From assembly GCA_031179165.1 (NCBI GenBank), contig JAPSIC010000001.1, forward strand, positions 1 to 64,000: 64,000 nt of DNA, read 5' to 3'. Below are positions 1 to 8,131 of the stretch, in pieces. The stretch's first letter is position 1; every line of letters begins with the position of its first letter. The DNA comes from Brevibacterium sp. (GTDB lineage: Bacteria; Actinomycetota; Actinomycetes; Actinomycetales; Brevibacteriaceae). The position numbers were made by a program, and so were the translations under genes. The notes beneath the pieces were generated by a model, which saw only the letters and a list, made by a program, of their open reading frames with translations, searched no databases and was not told the origin of the DNA.

Positions 1-2
1 GC

Positions 3-418
3 GTCTCCACCGATCGCATCGCTCGCGCGGCCATGCGGTGGGCAGGAATCGAGGCGCGATTGCGGGATGCAGGGGTTCCAGTGGCGAGAGACGATTCGGA
101 TCGCATCTTCGAGGTGTATCCCGCTGCAGCCCTGAAATGCTGGTCGATGGTCAACCGCGGGTACAAGGGATCGGCGAATCTCATCCGCAGGTCGGAGCTG
201 TGGGCGCACTGTCGGAGGAGTTCGCGTGGTTGGACTGGAACGGGCACCGCGACCGGTGCATCGCCGATGACAACGCACTCGATGCCATTCTGGCCGCATT
301 GGTCGTCCGCGCGGCTGCACCCGGCGGATGTGAGCCTCCGCCCGAACACCTGCGCGATGTCACTCGCCGAGAAGGATGGATCTGGCTTCCTCGCCCGGGT
401 GACACCGGGCGGGCATGA
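3..418 (+). pseudogene. DUF429 family protein, partial and frameshifted
   Basis: The 5' end lies outside the window. The reading frame entering at base 3 gives DUF429-like sequence (TDRIAR, then EVYPAAALKCW and RGYKG). The rest of the family pattern (GALSEEFAWLDW, DDNALDAILAALVVRA, REGWIWLPRP) continues in the frame two bases along. The two halves join well near base 200 as ELVGALSEEF if one base is missing in 'gagctgtggg'. The family has no established biochemical function. Either the gene is a recent pseudogene or there is a one-base sequencing error; the well-kept second half argues for a recent event or an error. The family call rests on remembered motifs. Confidence 0.6.
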
Positions 419-420
419 TG

Positions 421-888
421 CTACTTGTCGACGACGACGCCGTCGGCGTCGGCGAAGACCATCGGCCCGGGCCGGATCTCGGCCCCGCCGATAGTGACGG
501 TGACGTCGACCTCTCCCTGGCCGGTCTTCCCGCTCTTTCGGGGGTTGCTGGCAAGCGCCTTGATGCCGAAGTCCAGGGTGGCGAGTTCCACCCGGTCACG
601 GACCGCGCCGTTGATGACGACGCCGGACCAGCCGTTCTCCATGGCCGTCCTCGCCACCATGTCGCCCATGAGAGCCGTGCCGATCGAGCCCTGGCCGTCG
701 ATGACGAGGACAGCACCGTCGCCTTCCTGGGCGACCAGTGATTTCACCAGGGCGTTGTCCTCGAAGCAGCGAACGGTCCGCGCGGGTCCGGAGAAGGCGA
801 TCTTGCCCCCGAAGTCCGTGAAGTCCAATGCGATGGAATCGAGCTCGGGACCTCGTTCGTCCCAGAGGTCGGCCGTTGACACTGTCAT
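421..888 (-). CDS. RraA-family aldolase (4-hydroxy-4-methyl-2-oxoglutarate aldolase type)
   Basis: The 155-residue product matches the short RraA/HMG aldolase family in length and layout. Members are divalent-metal class II aldolases that cleave 4-hydroxy-4-methyl-2-oxoglutarate-type acids or decarboxylate oxaloacetate; E. coli RraA is a non-catalytic relative that binds RNase E. The catalytic GD pair (GDMVARTA, about residues 75-76) and the RD pair in GAVRD (R97, D98) are both present, so an enzyme is more likely than an RNase regulator. The ATG at 888 was chosen over the longer ORF because AAGGAG precedes it. It lies 96 bp downstream of the KDG kinase gene on the same strand and may be the last gene of that operon, acting on a keto-acid intermediate. 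Confidence 0.8.
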   Translation of the reverse strand: MTVSTADLWDERGPELDSIALDFTDFGGKIAFSGPARTVRCFEDNALVKSLVAQEGDGAVLVIDGQGSIGTALMGDMVARTAMENGWSGVVINGAVRDRVELATLDFGIKALASNPRKSGKTGQGEVDVTVTIGGAEIRPGPMVFADADGVVVDK

Positions 889-984
889 GGGTCTCTCCTT
901 CCGCGTGCGGTCATCACCACCGATGTTCGCACATCGTCGCCGCGCCAACGCGGTGGTGGAGCGACTGCTCTACGCGGCGAGGGG

Positions 985-2013
985 CTACCGCTGCACCGGA
1001 TCGGCGTCTGTGTCGAGGAATGCGTCGACTTCCGCAGGGGTGGGGGAGGCCTCCCAGTCACCGGGGATCGTGCACATGAGAGCGCCGCAGGCATTCGCCC
1101 GGGCAAGCTTCTGCTCGATCGTCCACCCCTGCACGTCCCCGCTGAGGTACCCGGCGACGAAGGCGTCGCCGGCACCGACGGTGTCGATGACCTCGACCCT
1201 GTGACCGGGAGCGGTGAATGACCCTCCGTTGAGGAATGTGGTGGCACCGCAGGAGCCGCGTTTGACCACCACCTCCCGTCGTCCCTCGGGGTCGAAGGCG
1301 CCCACCAGACCGGCGATCGCCGCGTCGTCGTCCTCCAGATTGCTGGCTCGGGCGAGCACGGACTCGAGAGACTCCTCTGCCGCGTCGGCAATGCTCGGGG
1401 AGACGAGCGCGATCTCCTCCGGTGACCCGAACACCAGGTCCGCAGCGGCGGCCAGCTCACCGATGGTCTCGGCCGCTATGTCCGCCGGCGCCAGCGACGC
1501 CCGGTAGTTGATGTCGAGGCTGATCCGGACCCCGGCGGTGCGGGCGCGTCGGACGACGTCGAGGCAGGCGGCCCGGGCGGAGTCCGACAGCAGCGGGGTG
1601 ATGCCGGTCAGGTGCACGAGCGAGGCGCTCTCGACGACCCCGGGTCCGACATCGGCCGGATTGAGCCGGGACCCGGCGGAGTTCGCGCGGTAGTAGGTGA
1701 CACGGGAGGTCCCGCGGCCGCGGAACTCCTTGAGCATGAGCCCGGTGGGCGCATCCGGATCGAGGGTGGCCCGGACGTCGACGCCCTCGCCGCGGATCTC
1801 GCGCACGACACGGTTGCCCAGAGAGTCGTCGCCGACGCGACCGACCCACGACACGGGCACGCCGAGGCGGACGAGTCCGACGGCGACATTCGATTCGGCG
1901 CCGCCGATGCCCACCTGCGCGTGGGCCACGTGCGCGAAGGACCCCACATGTGAACCGGTGATGAGTCCCATCGTCTCACCGAGGGTGAGGACGGAACCGT
2001 CGCTCGTCAGCAT
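985..2013 (-). CDS. kdgK: 2-keto-3-deoxygluconate kinase, PfkB family
   Basis: The product is a ribokinase/PfkB-family sugar kinase of about 342 residues. The N-terminal GGAESNVAVGLVRLG motif and the C-terminal DTVGAGDAFVAGYLSG signature, with its catalytic Asp near residue 283, are both intact. KDG kinases phosphorylate 2-dehydro-3-deoxygluconate to KDPG. The substrate is inferred from the neighbours: the KDPG aldolase gene lies immediately upstream (overlapping by 7 bp) and mannonate dehydratase, which makes KDG, precedes that. The ATG at 2013 has GGGGAG at good spacing; the ORF track begins at a GTG seven codons earlier. Other PfkB substrates cannot be excluded from sequence alone. Confidence 0.85.
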   Translation of the reverse strand: MLTSDGSVLTLGETMGLITGSHVGSFAHVAHAQVGIGGAESNVAVGLVRLGVPVSWVGRVGDDSLGNRVVREIRGEGVDVRATLDPDAPTGLMLKEFRGRGTSRVTYYRANSAGSRLNPADVGPGVVESASLVHLTGITPLLSDSARAACLDVVRRARTAGVRISLDINYRASLAPADIAAETIGELAAAADLVFGSPEEIALVSPSIADAAEESLESVLARASNLEDDDAAIAGLVGAFDPEGRREVVVKRGSCGATTFLNGGSFTAPGHRVEVIDTVGAGDAFVAGYLSGDVQGWTIEQKLARANACGALMCTIPGDWEASPTPAEVDAFLDTDADPVQR

Positions 2014-2657
2014 CGGGAACGACTCCCCGTGCACACCTCGACGAACGCGCGCGTCCGCTCGGCCAGTTCACCGAGGTCGCCGCCCTTGAGGGCGTCTCCG
2101 AGCAGGGGACCGCCGACGCTCACCGCGGCCGCGCCTGCGGCCAGCCATTCGCGCGCCGAGTCGAGGTCCACCCCGCCCGAGGGCACGACGATCATGTCCG
2201 GGAACGGCCCGCGCAGGTCCTTGACGTAGCCGGCGCCGAGGCGGCCGGCCGGGAACACCTTGACCGCGGCGACCCCGCGGCTCCACGAGGAGAACAGCTC
2301 GCTGGGAGTGAACCCGCCGGGGATCAGCGGTATGGACCTGTCCAGGGCGCGGTCGATGACGGCGGGGTCGGTGACCGGAGTGACCAGGTACTTCGCACCG
2401 GCGGCGACCGCCTCGTCGACCTGCTCGGGCGTCGTGATCGTCCCGATCCCGAAGTCGACAGTCGGGCCGTGCTCGGCGATCAGCGTCGGAAGGAGAGCGA
2501 AGACGTCGGGGGTGGTCAGGGTCAGTTCGAAGCTCCTGACCCCGGCCTCGGCCATGGTGGCGATGACCGGGGGAAGGTCCTCGGCGCGCTGTCCGCGGAG
2601 GACGACGACGAGGCGGGATTCGGCGGTGTTGGCGGGAAGTGTCTGTCGGCTGGTCAT
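2007..2657 (-). CDS. eda: KDPG / KDPGal aldolase (class I)
   Basis: This class I aldolase splits 2-keto-3-deoxy-6-phosphogluconate into pyruvate and glyceraldehyde 3-phosphate. The Schiff-base lysine is in AVKVFPAG (about K133) and the conserved glutamate in FELTLTTP (about E44). The 216-residue length fits the family. The ATG at 2657 has AAAGGA about 6 bp upstream. An in-frame GTG at 2675 would instead overlap the mannonate dehydratase stop by 4 bp, so the true start is uncertain by six codons. The gene overlaps kdgK by 7 bp, which suggests coupled translation. Phosphogalactonate-specific relatives look alike; the pathway context favours KDPG. Confidence 0.9.
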   Translation of the reverse strand: MTSRQTLPANTAESRLVVVLRGQRAEDLPPVIATMAEAGVRSFELTLTTPDVFALLPTLIAEHGPTVDFGIGTITTPEQVDEAVAAGAKYLVTPVTDPAVIDRALDRSIPLIPGGFTPSELFSSWSRGVAAVKVFPAGRLGAGYVKDLRGPFPDMIVVPSGGVDLDSAREWLAAGAAAVSVGGPLLGDALKGGDLGELAERTRAFVEVCTGSRSRC

Positions 2658-2671
2658 CTTCGGTCCTTTGC

Positions 2672-3916
2672 TCACCAGTCGTGCAGGGAACCGTCGAGGA
2701 GACGGTTGACCGGCAGATACGCGGCGGTGTAGGGGTACTGGGCAGCGAGTTCCTCGTCGAGTTCGACCCCGAGGCCGGGAGTCTCACCGGGATGGAGGAA
2801 CCCGCGGTCGAAGGTGTACGAGGTCCTGAACACCTCGAGGGTCGTGTCGCTGTGGGGCATGTACTCCTGGATCCCGAAGTTGTGGATGGCCAGGCCCAGG
2901 TGCAGGGCCGCGGCCATGCCGATCGGGGAGATGTCGGTGGGACCGTGCATGCCCGAGCGGATCCCGTAGATGCCGGCGAAGTCGAGCAGCTTCTTCATCG
3001 CCGTGATCCCGCCGGTGTGCGTCACCGCCGAACGGACGTAGTCGATGAGACGGTCGGTGATGAGGGTCTGGTAGTCGAAGACCGAGTTGAAGACCTCGCC
3101 GGTGGCCAGGGGAGTCGTCGAGTGCTGACGGATGAGGCGCACGGCCTCCTGGTCCTCGGCGGGGGTGGAGTCCTCGAGCCAGAACAGGTCATAGGGTTCC
3201 AGTGACTTCGCCAGCCGTGCCGCCTCGATGGGCGAGAGTCTGTGGTGTCCGTCGTGGAGGAGGCGCAGCCCGGGCCCGAACTCCTCCCGCACCTGGGCGA
3301 AGACCTGGGGGATGTGGTTGAGGTAGGCGTGGGTGTCCCAGTCCTCTTCCTGCGGCCGGGTCGCGGCTGCTCCGTCGACGCCGCGGTGAGCCGGTTCGTA
3401 ATCGTACTTCTGGCCGGGCTTCGCGGTGGCCGAGACCCCGTAGACGGAGTTGAGGCCGGGCACCCCGGTCTGGATCCGCACGGCGGTGTAGCCCTGGTCG
3501 ACGTACCCGCGGATCGCGGCCGACAGGCCCGCGTAGTCGGATCCCGAGGCATGGGCGTAGACCCGGAGCCCGTCGCGGCTGGCTCCGCCGAGGAGCTGGT
3601 AGAGGGGCACGCCTGCGCGTTTGGCCTTGATGTCCCACAGAGCCATGTCGATCGCGGCGATCGCGGCCATGGTCACCGGGCCACGGCGCCAGTACGCCCC
3701 CCGGTAGAAGTACTGCCAGGTGTCCTCGATGCGGTTCTCGTCGCGCCCGATGAGCGCGCTGACGAGGTGGTCGCCGAGGTAGGAGGCGACGGAGAGCTCA
3801 CGACCGTTGAGCGTCGCATCGCCCCAGCCGACGAATCCGTCGTCCGTGGTGATCTTGAGGGTGACGAAGTTGCGTCCGGGACTGGTGACGATGACCTCGG
3901 CGTTCGAGATGCTCAC
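2672..3916 (-). CDS. manD: D-mannonate dehydratase, enolase superfamily (RspA/ManD type)
   Basis: This 414-residue enolase-superfamily enzyme is of the ManD (RspA) subgroup and dehydrates D-mannonate to 2-keto-3-deoxygluconate. The metal ligands are seen as Asp in LLHDGHHR, Glu in FWLEDSTP and Glu in LATGEVFN; the His of DGHHR and the Arg of AVRIQTG match other catalytic positions. The conserved C-terminal block [13 protein letters not shown] is intact. The subgroup includes efficient mannonate dehydratases and weak mannonate/gluconate enzymes. The UxuB-type reductase, KDG kinase and KDPG aldolase in the same operon favour true mannonate dehydratase. Translation starts at a GTG (3916). Confidence 0.9.
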   Translation of the reverse strand: MSISNAEVIVTSPGRNFVTLKITTDDGFVGWGDATLNGRELSVASYLGDHLVSALIGRDENRIEDTWQYFYRGAYWRRGPVTMAAIAAIDMALWDIKAKRAGVPLYQLLGGASRDGLRVYAHASGSDYAGLSAAIRGYVDQGYTAVRIQTGVPGLNSVYGVSATAKPGQKYDYEPAHRGVDGAAATRPQEEDWDTHAYLNHIPQVFAQVREEFGPGLRLLHDGHHRLSPIEAARLAKSLEPYDLFWLEDSTPAEDQEAVRLIRQHSTTPLATGEVFNSVFDYQTLITDRLIDYVRSAVTHTGGITAMKKLLDFAGIYGIRSGMHGPTDISPIGMAAALHLGLAIHNFGIQEYMPHSDTTLEVFRTSYTFDRGFLHPGETPGLGVELDEELAAQYPYTAAYLPVNRLLDGSLHDW

Positions 3917-3990
3917 AGTGGTCGCTTCCTTTCACGGGCCGCGGTGCGGCGGGAACTTTTGGGGTGGACGGGTGACGGTGGGGTCTCTGC

Positions 3991-5388
3991 TCAGACCGCG
4001 TTGCGAGGATCGCGCAGATCGCGGCCGGCCACCTCGGGCATGAGGAATGTGCCGACGAGCGGGCAGACGGTGAAGAAGGCGAGCATCACGGCGACCGGGA
4101 TCCACGATCCGGTGGTCGCGCCCACCCAGGCGGCGGCGAGGACGGGGCCGATGCCGGTGGCGATCATCGCCGCGATCTCCCGGATGATGCCGGTCGAGGT
4201 GTAGCGGTGACGGGATCCGAAGATCTCGGGCAGGGTGAGGTTCTCCAGCGATGCCAGGGCCATCACGGAGACGTTGTGCATGACGACGTAGCCGATGAGC
4301 ACGGCGGGCATCTCGGCACCGGCGATCGCCATCATCGTCGGCACGATGAGGATGAGGGAGATGATGCTCATCACCTGGTACATCCGACGGCGGCCGAACC
4401 GGTCGCCGAGGGCGCCGATGATCGGCACGGTGGCGAAGGCGACGAGCGAGGACACGATGACCACGCTCGTGCCCACGGAGGCGGACATGGCGAGGGTGAC
4501 GGTGATGAACGAGACCATGTAGGTCTGCAGGATGCCCGAGTTGCCGGCCTGGCCGAAGCGCAGGAGGAACGCGGGGACCATCGCCCGCCACTTGATCTGG
4601 GACAGTGCTTCGAGCATCGCGGTGTCGTTCTCGGCCTGTGCCTTGGACCGGACCTCGTCCTTGGTCAGGGCGATGCCGTGCTCGACGTGGGTGCTGTCCT
4701 CGAACACCGGGCTCTCCTTGAGGCGCAGCCGGATCCACACGGCGAACAGGAGGATGAGGGCGCTGGCGAGGAACGGGATGCGCCAGCCCCAGCTGAGCAG
4801 CTGCTCCTCGGTGAGGACGGCGACGAGGATGCCCCAGATCGCCGAGGCGCCCAGGGTCCCGCAGTTGGTGCCGAGGGCGACGAGGGAGGCGATGATTCCG
4901 CGGCGGTTCTTCGGCGCGTACTCGGCGAGCATGACCCCGGCGCCCGAGATCTCTGCTCCGGCGCCGAATCCCTGTGCCAGGCGGAGGACGACGAGGAGGA
5001 TGGGGGCGAGGATGCCGACCTGGTGAGCGGTGGGCAGGGCGCCGATGAGGGTGGTGGCGCCGCCCATCAGGGCGATCGTGATGAAGAGGACCTTGGTCCG
5101 TCCCACCTTGTCGCCGAGGCGGCCGAAGTACCAGGCGCCCAGCGGCCGAGCGAGGTAGCCCACGGCGTAGGTGGCCATGGCGGAGACGACGGCCAGGGCC
5201 GGGCTCTCGCCGACGAAGAAGAGCTGCCCGAACACGAGCGCAGCGGCCAGCGAGTAGAGCTGGAAGTCCATGAACTCCAGGGCGGTGCCCAGCCAACCGG
5301 ACATCGCGGCCCGCACGAGGTCCTTGGTGCTGCGCTTCGCGACGGCCGGATCGTCCATCGCGGGCTGATTGGTGGAAGCAGACATCAT
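3991..5388 (-). CDS. MFS transporter, metabolite:H+ symporter (MHS) type
   Basis: The product has about 465 residues and 12 predicted membrane segments. The first loop has the MFS motif GRLGDKVGRTKVL and the central loop has GDRFGRRRMY. The segment QGFGAGAEISGAGVMLAEYAPKNRRG is typical of the MHS group (ShiA, YhjE, ProP relatives), which import organic acids and polar solutes with protons. It lies between the dehydrogenase and mannonate dehydratase genes, so the likely cargo is the operon substrate, perhaps L-gulonate, L-idonate or a hexuronate. Two ATGs (5388, 5385) follow GAAGGA; the second has the more usual spacing. Confidence 0.88.
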   Translation of the reverse strand: MMSASTNQPAMDDPAVAKRSTKDLVRAAMSGWLGTALEFMDFQLYSLAAALVFGQLFFVGESPALAVVSAMATYAVGYLARPLGAWYFGRLGDKVGRTKVLFITIALMGGATTLIGALPTAHQVGILAPILLVVLRLAQGFGAGAEISGAGVMLAEYAPKNRRGIIASLVALGTNCGTLGASAIWGILVAVLTEEQLLSWGWRIPFLASALILLFAVWIRLRLKESPVFEDSTHVEHGIALTKDEVRSKAQAENDTAMLEALSQIKWRAMVPAFLLRFGQAGNSGILQTYMVSFITVTLAMSASVGTSVVIVSSLVAFATVPIIGALGDRFGRRRMYQVMSIISLILIVPTMMAIAGAEMPAVLIGYVVMHNVSVMALASLENLTLPEIFGSRHRYTSTGIIREIAAMIATGIGPVLAAAWVGATTGSWIPVAVMLAFFTVCPLVGTFLMPEVAGRDLRDPRNAV

Positions 5389-5462
5389 TGTTCCTTCAGT
5401 GATCGGTCGGCGCCTTCGTCGGCGCCGGTGAGCGTGGCAGTGCTGAGAACTGGTTCGGCCGG

Positions 5463-6482
5463 TCAGCCGGCGGGTGCCTCGAATTCGATGAGGACCTTTC
5501 CGGAGGCGGCCGAGTCCTTGGCGATACCGAATGCGGAGACCGCCTCGGCGGCGGGGACGACGTGGGTGACGACCTGGCCGATCGCGGGATCGGCGGCGAG
5601 CAGCTCGATCGCGTCGTCGATCTCGGTGGAGAAGCGGAAGCTGCCGCGCAGTTGGACCTCCTTCGACACGAGGGCGGCGAGATTGACGCTGATCGGGGCG
5701 TCGGCGAGCATCCCCACCTGGACGACCACGCCGGCTCTCGTCACCGAGGTCACCGCCTGAGACAGCGAGGCCGGCGCGGCCGAGCATTCGAAGACGAGCG
5801 GGAACGAGGAGGTGGGAACCTCGTCGGTGCCGATGAGGAAGGTCTCATGGGCACCGAGGCCGCGGGCGCGGTCGAGCGCCGGCGTCTGGATGTCGCCGAC
5901 GGCGACGTGCTCCACCCCGCGGGCGACCAGGGCCGCGACGACGAGGAGTCCGACCGGGCCGGCCCCGAGGACGAGCGCTCGGCCGCCCAGTTGCTCACCG
6001 GCGACGGTGAGCGCGTGGAGGGCGACGCCGAGGGGCTCGGCCAGAGCCGCGTCGCGCAGGGACACTCCCGCGGGCAGGGCGCGCAGCATGTGCTTGTCGA
6101 CGATGAGGTACTCGGCGGCACCGCCCTGCCGGTGCGGGACGGTCGCGGCGCTGCCGAGGTAGTCCCCGCCCGGCCACAGATGCGGGTGCGCGGGGATCTC
6201 CTCGACGAATTGCCCGTAGCGGGCGGGGTGGACGGTCACCGGGGTGCCGGCCGTCCACTCGCCGGACGGGTCGGACACGACCGTGGCGGAGAGCTCATGA
6301 CCGGGCGTGAAGGGCTCACGAATGAGGTTCTCGCCGTTCCTGCCGTGGAAGTAGTAGTGGAGGTCGGAGCCGCAGATGCCGACGTAGCGCACGCTCAGCA
6401 GAACCTCACCGTCGCCGGGCTCGGGAATGTCGCGGTCCTCGAGGCGCATGTCCTCGGCACCGTGGATGAGTAGGGTCTTCAT
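5463..6482 (-). CDS. Zinc-dependent dehydrogenase, L-idonate/L-gulonate 5-dehydrogenase-like
   Basis: This is a medium-chain dehydrogenase/reductase of 339 residues. The catalytic zinc ligands are present in GICGSDLH (C37) and GHE (H61, E62), and the Rossmann motif is VLGAGPVGLL. It resembles IdnD/RspB enzymes, which oxidise C5 of L-idonate or L-gulonate; the product from gulonate is D-fructuronate, the substrate of the adjacent UxuB-type reductase. The usual four-cysteine structural-zinc loop is missing: the region after VTVHPA holds no cysteines. The ATG at 6482 has AGGAG 7 bp upstream. Other polyol dehydrogenase activities are possible; the family is firm and the substrate is inferred. Confidence 0.82.
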   Translation of the reverse strand: MKTLLIHGAEDMRLEDRDIPEPGDGEVLLSVRYVGICGSDLHYYFHGRNGENLIREPFTPGHELSATVVSDPSGEWTAGTPVTVHPARYGQFVEEIPAHPHLWPGGDYLGSAATVPHRQGGAAEYLIVDKHMLRALPAGVSLRDAALAEPLGVALHALTVAGEQLGGRALVLGAGPVGLLVVAALVARGVEHVAVGDIQTPALDRARGLGAHETFLIGTDEVPTSSFPLVFECSAAPASLSQAVTSVTRAGVVVQVGMLADAPISVNLAALVSKEVQLRGSFRFSTEIDDAIELLAADPAIGQVVTHVVPAAEAVSAFGIAKDSAASGKVLIEFEAPAG

Positions 6483-6508
6483 GGTCAGCTCCTGCGATCG
6501 TCTGCGGG

Positions 6509-7978
6509 TCAGTGGGCGGCGTCTGCGGCTGCTGCCGGCACACCGTCGCGGGTGAGGAGGGCGAGCAGCTCGGCCACCCGCTGTGTGAACGAGTCCTCGG
6601 CGGCGAGTTCGGCGGGGAAGAAGCCTCCGCCGAGGATCCGGCGGACATGGTCGTCGATCGTGACCGCACCGCTGACCGCTTCCGCCAGGGCCTCCCTGGC
6701 GGGTTCGCGGATGTCGGCGGCGAGCGGGCCGGGGGTGAAGCCGAGGGGCGGTGCCACGCAGGCGATCCAAGCCGCCGTGCACAGCGCCAGGTGGTGGGGC
6801 ATCCGTCCCTGTCCGAGGTGGAAGAGGGCCGCCTCGGGAATGCGCTGGAGGAGTTTGAGCGAACCATCGGAGCCGACCTGGGTGGTGGCATGGCCGATGA
6901 GCGGATTGCGCCAGCGGGCATCGAGCTGGGCGACGTAGTCCGCGGCGTCGAAACCGGTCGGCAGCGTGAAGGTGGGAAGGTAGTCGTGTTCGATGCCGCC
7001 GAGCACGGCCGAGCGGACGCTGTCGAGGCTCCAGGAGGCGTCGATCGTCGCGGCGCCGGAGAGCACGCCGAGGTAGGCGATGAGGGAATGGGAGCCGTTG
7101 AGGAGGCGCAGCTTGACCATCTCGTAGGCCTCGACCTCGTCGGTGAAGAGGGCCCCGACCTGGTCCCAGGCGGGGCGCCCGGCGGCGAAGTCGTCCTCGA
7201 GCACCCACATCGTGAAGTCCTCGGCGGGGACGGGGGCTTGGTCCTCGACGCCGAGGAGCTCGGCGACGGCGGCGGTGTGCGAGGCGGTGGTCTTCGGCAC
7301 GATCCGGTCGACCATCGCGTTGGGGAAGGACACCGACTTCTGCACGAAATCGAGGACATCCTGGGAGGCTCCCGCCGCGTCGAGGTAATCGGTGACAGCG
7401 GTGCGGGTGACCTCACCGGCGGACTGGAGATTGTCGCAGCTGAGAACCGTCATGGGTTCGCCGGATTCAACGCGGCGGCTGAGCCCGCGGGCGATCATCC
7501 CGATGGTCGAGCGCGGAGTCCCGGCGGACTTGAGTTCGGCGATGAGGGCGGGGGAGTCGACGGCGAGCCGACCGGTGACGGCGTCTCGGGTGTAGCCGGC
7601 CTCGGAGACGGTGAGGGTGACGATGCGGTGAGCGGGATCCGCGATGGCCGAGACCACGGCGTCGGGATCCGCCGAGGCGATCCCCAGGTTGCGGTGGACA
7701 TCGATGAGTCCCGCCTGAGTCCCGGATTCGGTCAGCTGGAGGATCGAGTAGAGATTGTCCTGGGCGCGCAGCGGGGCGACGACCCGGTCCGAGGAGTTCG
7801 CGAAGCCGCGGATGCCCCAGTCGCCTCCGGCGGCCGCCATCGCCTGGGCGGTGTAGACCGCGGCGTGGGCGCGATGGAAGTTGCCCAGCCCGAGGTGGAC
7901 GATCCCGGTGCGATCGGGGGCCGAAGCGCCGACGAGGGCGTCGAATGGTGCATTGGAGCGATTGAGCGCTGCTGTCAT
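6509..7978 (-). CDS. uxuB: Mannitol dehydrogenase family, D-fructuronate reductase (D-mannonate oxidoreductase)
   Basis: The product is a long-chain mannitol dehydrogenase/UxuB family oxidoreductase of 489 residues. The N-terminal nucleotide-binding segment is GIVHLGLGNFHRAHAA, and the catalytic region holds VPKTTASHTAAV and MVKLRLLNGSHSLIAYLG. UxuB reduces fructuronate to D-mannonate with NADH, which would feed the mannonate dehydratase downstream. Mannitol 2-dehydrogenase is the main alternative, but the context favours UxuB. It is the first gene of the seven-gene minus-strand set. The ATG at 7978 was taken because the ORF track's extension runs through the palindromic promoter region. Confidence 0.85.
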   Translation of the reverse strand: MTAALNRSNAPFDALVGASAPDRTGIVHLGLGNFHRAHAAVYTAQAMAAAGGDWGIRGFANSSDRVVAPLRAQDNLYSILQLTESGTQAGLIDVHRNLGIASADPDAVVSAIADPAHRIVTLTVSEAGYTRDAVTGRLAVDSPALIAELKSAGTPRSTIGMIARGLSRRVESGEPMTVLSCDNLQSAGEVTRTAVTDYLDAAGASQDVLDFVQKSVSFPNAMVDRIVPKTTASHTAAVAELLGVEDQAPVPAEDFTMWVLEDDFAAGRPAWDQVGALFTDEVEAYEMVKLRLLNGSHSLIAYLGVLSGAATIDASWSLDSVRSAVLGGIEHDYLPTFTLPTGFDAADYVAQLDARWRNPLIGHATTQVGSDGSLKLLQRIPEAALFHLGQGRMPHHLALCTAAWIACVAPPLGFTPGPLAADIREPAREALAEAVSGAVTIDDHVRRILGGGFFPAELAAEDSFTQRVAELLALLTRDGVPAAAADAAH

Positions 7979-8023
7979 GACGTCGTTGGCTTCTCCCCGG
8001 AACGGTCCGATCGATCTGCTATA

Positions 8024-8040
8024 GTTTCGATATACGAAAC
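8024..8040. promoter_or_regulatory. Perfect palindrome, probable IclR-family operator (copy 1)
   Basis: GTTTCG-ATATA-CGAAAC is a perfect 6+6 inverted repeat with a 5-bp spacer. It sits between the divergent uxuB and iclR genes and overlaps the AT-rich stretch likely to hold the uxuB promoter. IclR-type regulators commonly bind palindromes of this size. Assignment to the neighbouring regulator is by position. Confidence 0.6.
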
Positions 8041-8056
8041 GCACGTTTCAACGTGC
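8041..8056. promoter_or_regulatory. Perfect palindrome, probable operator (copy 2)
   Basis: GCACGT-TTCA-ACGTGC is a perfect 6+6 inverted repeat directly abutting the 8024-8040 palindrome. The two arms differ in sequence from copy 1. It could be a second binding site for the IclR regulator, a site for another regulator, or a 5' hairpin in the iclR transcript. Confidence 0.45.
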
Positions 8057-8131
8057 AAAATGGACTGTACTCGCGTGGAGGCGGAGACGCAAGGTCCTCC
8101 GGCCGCTCGGGCAGCGAAGGGAAGCGCAACG

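Noticed and set aside
3991-5787. Longer start for the MFS transporter (598 aa)
   Set aside because: The extra 130 residues are Arg/Gly-rich and overlap the dehydrogenase gene; GAAGGA directly precedes the ATG at 5388.
6512-8131. Long open frame on the plus strand upstream of iclR in the ORF track (808 aa in total)
   Set aside because: It is antisense to uxuB and has Gly/Glu/Asp/Val-rich low-complexity composition typical of a shadow frame in high-GC DNA. Only the part from 8132 has IclR family sequence.
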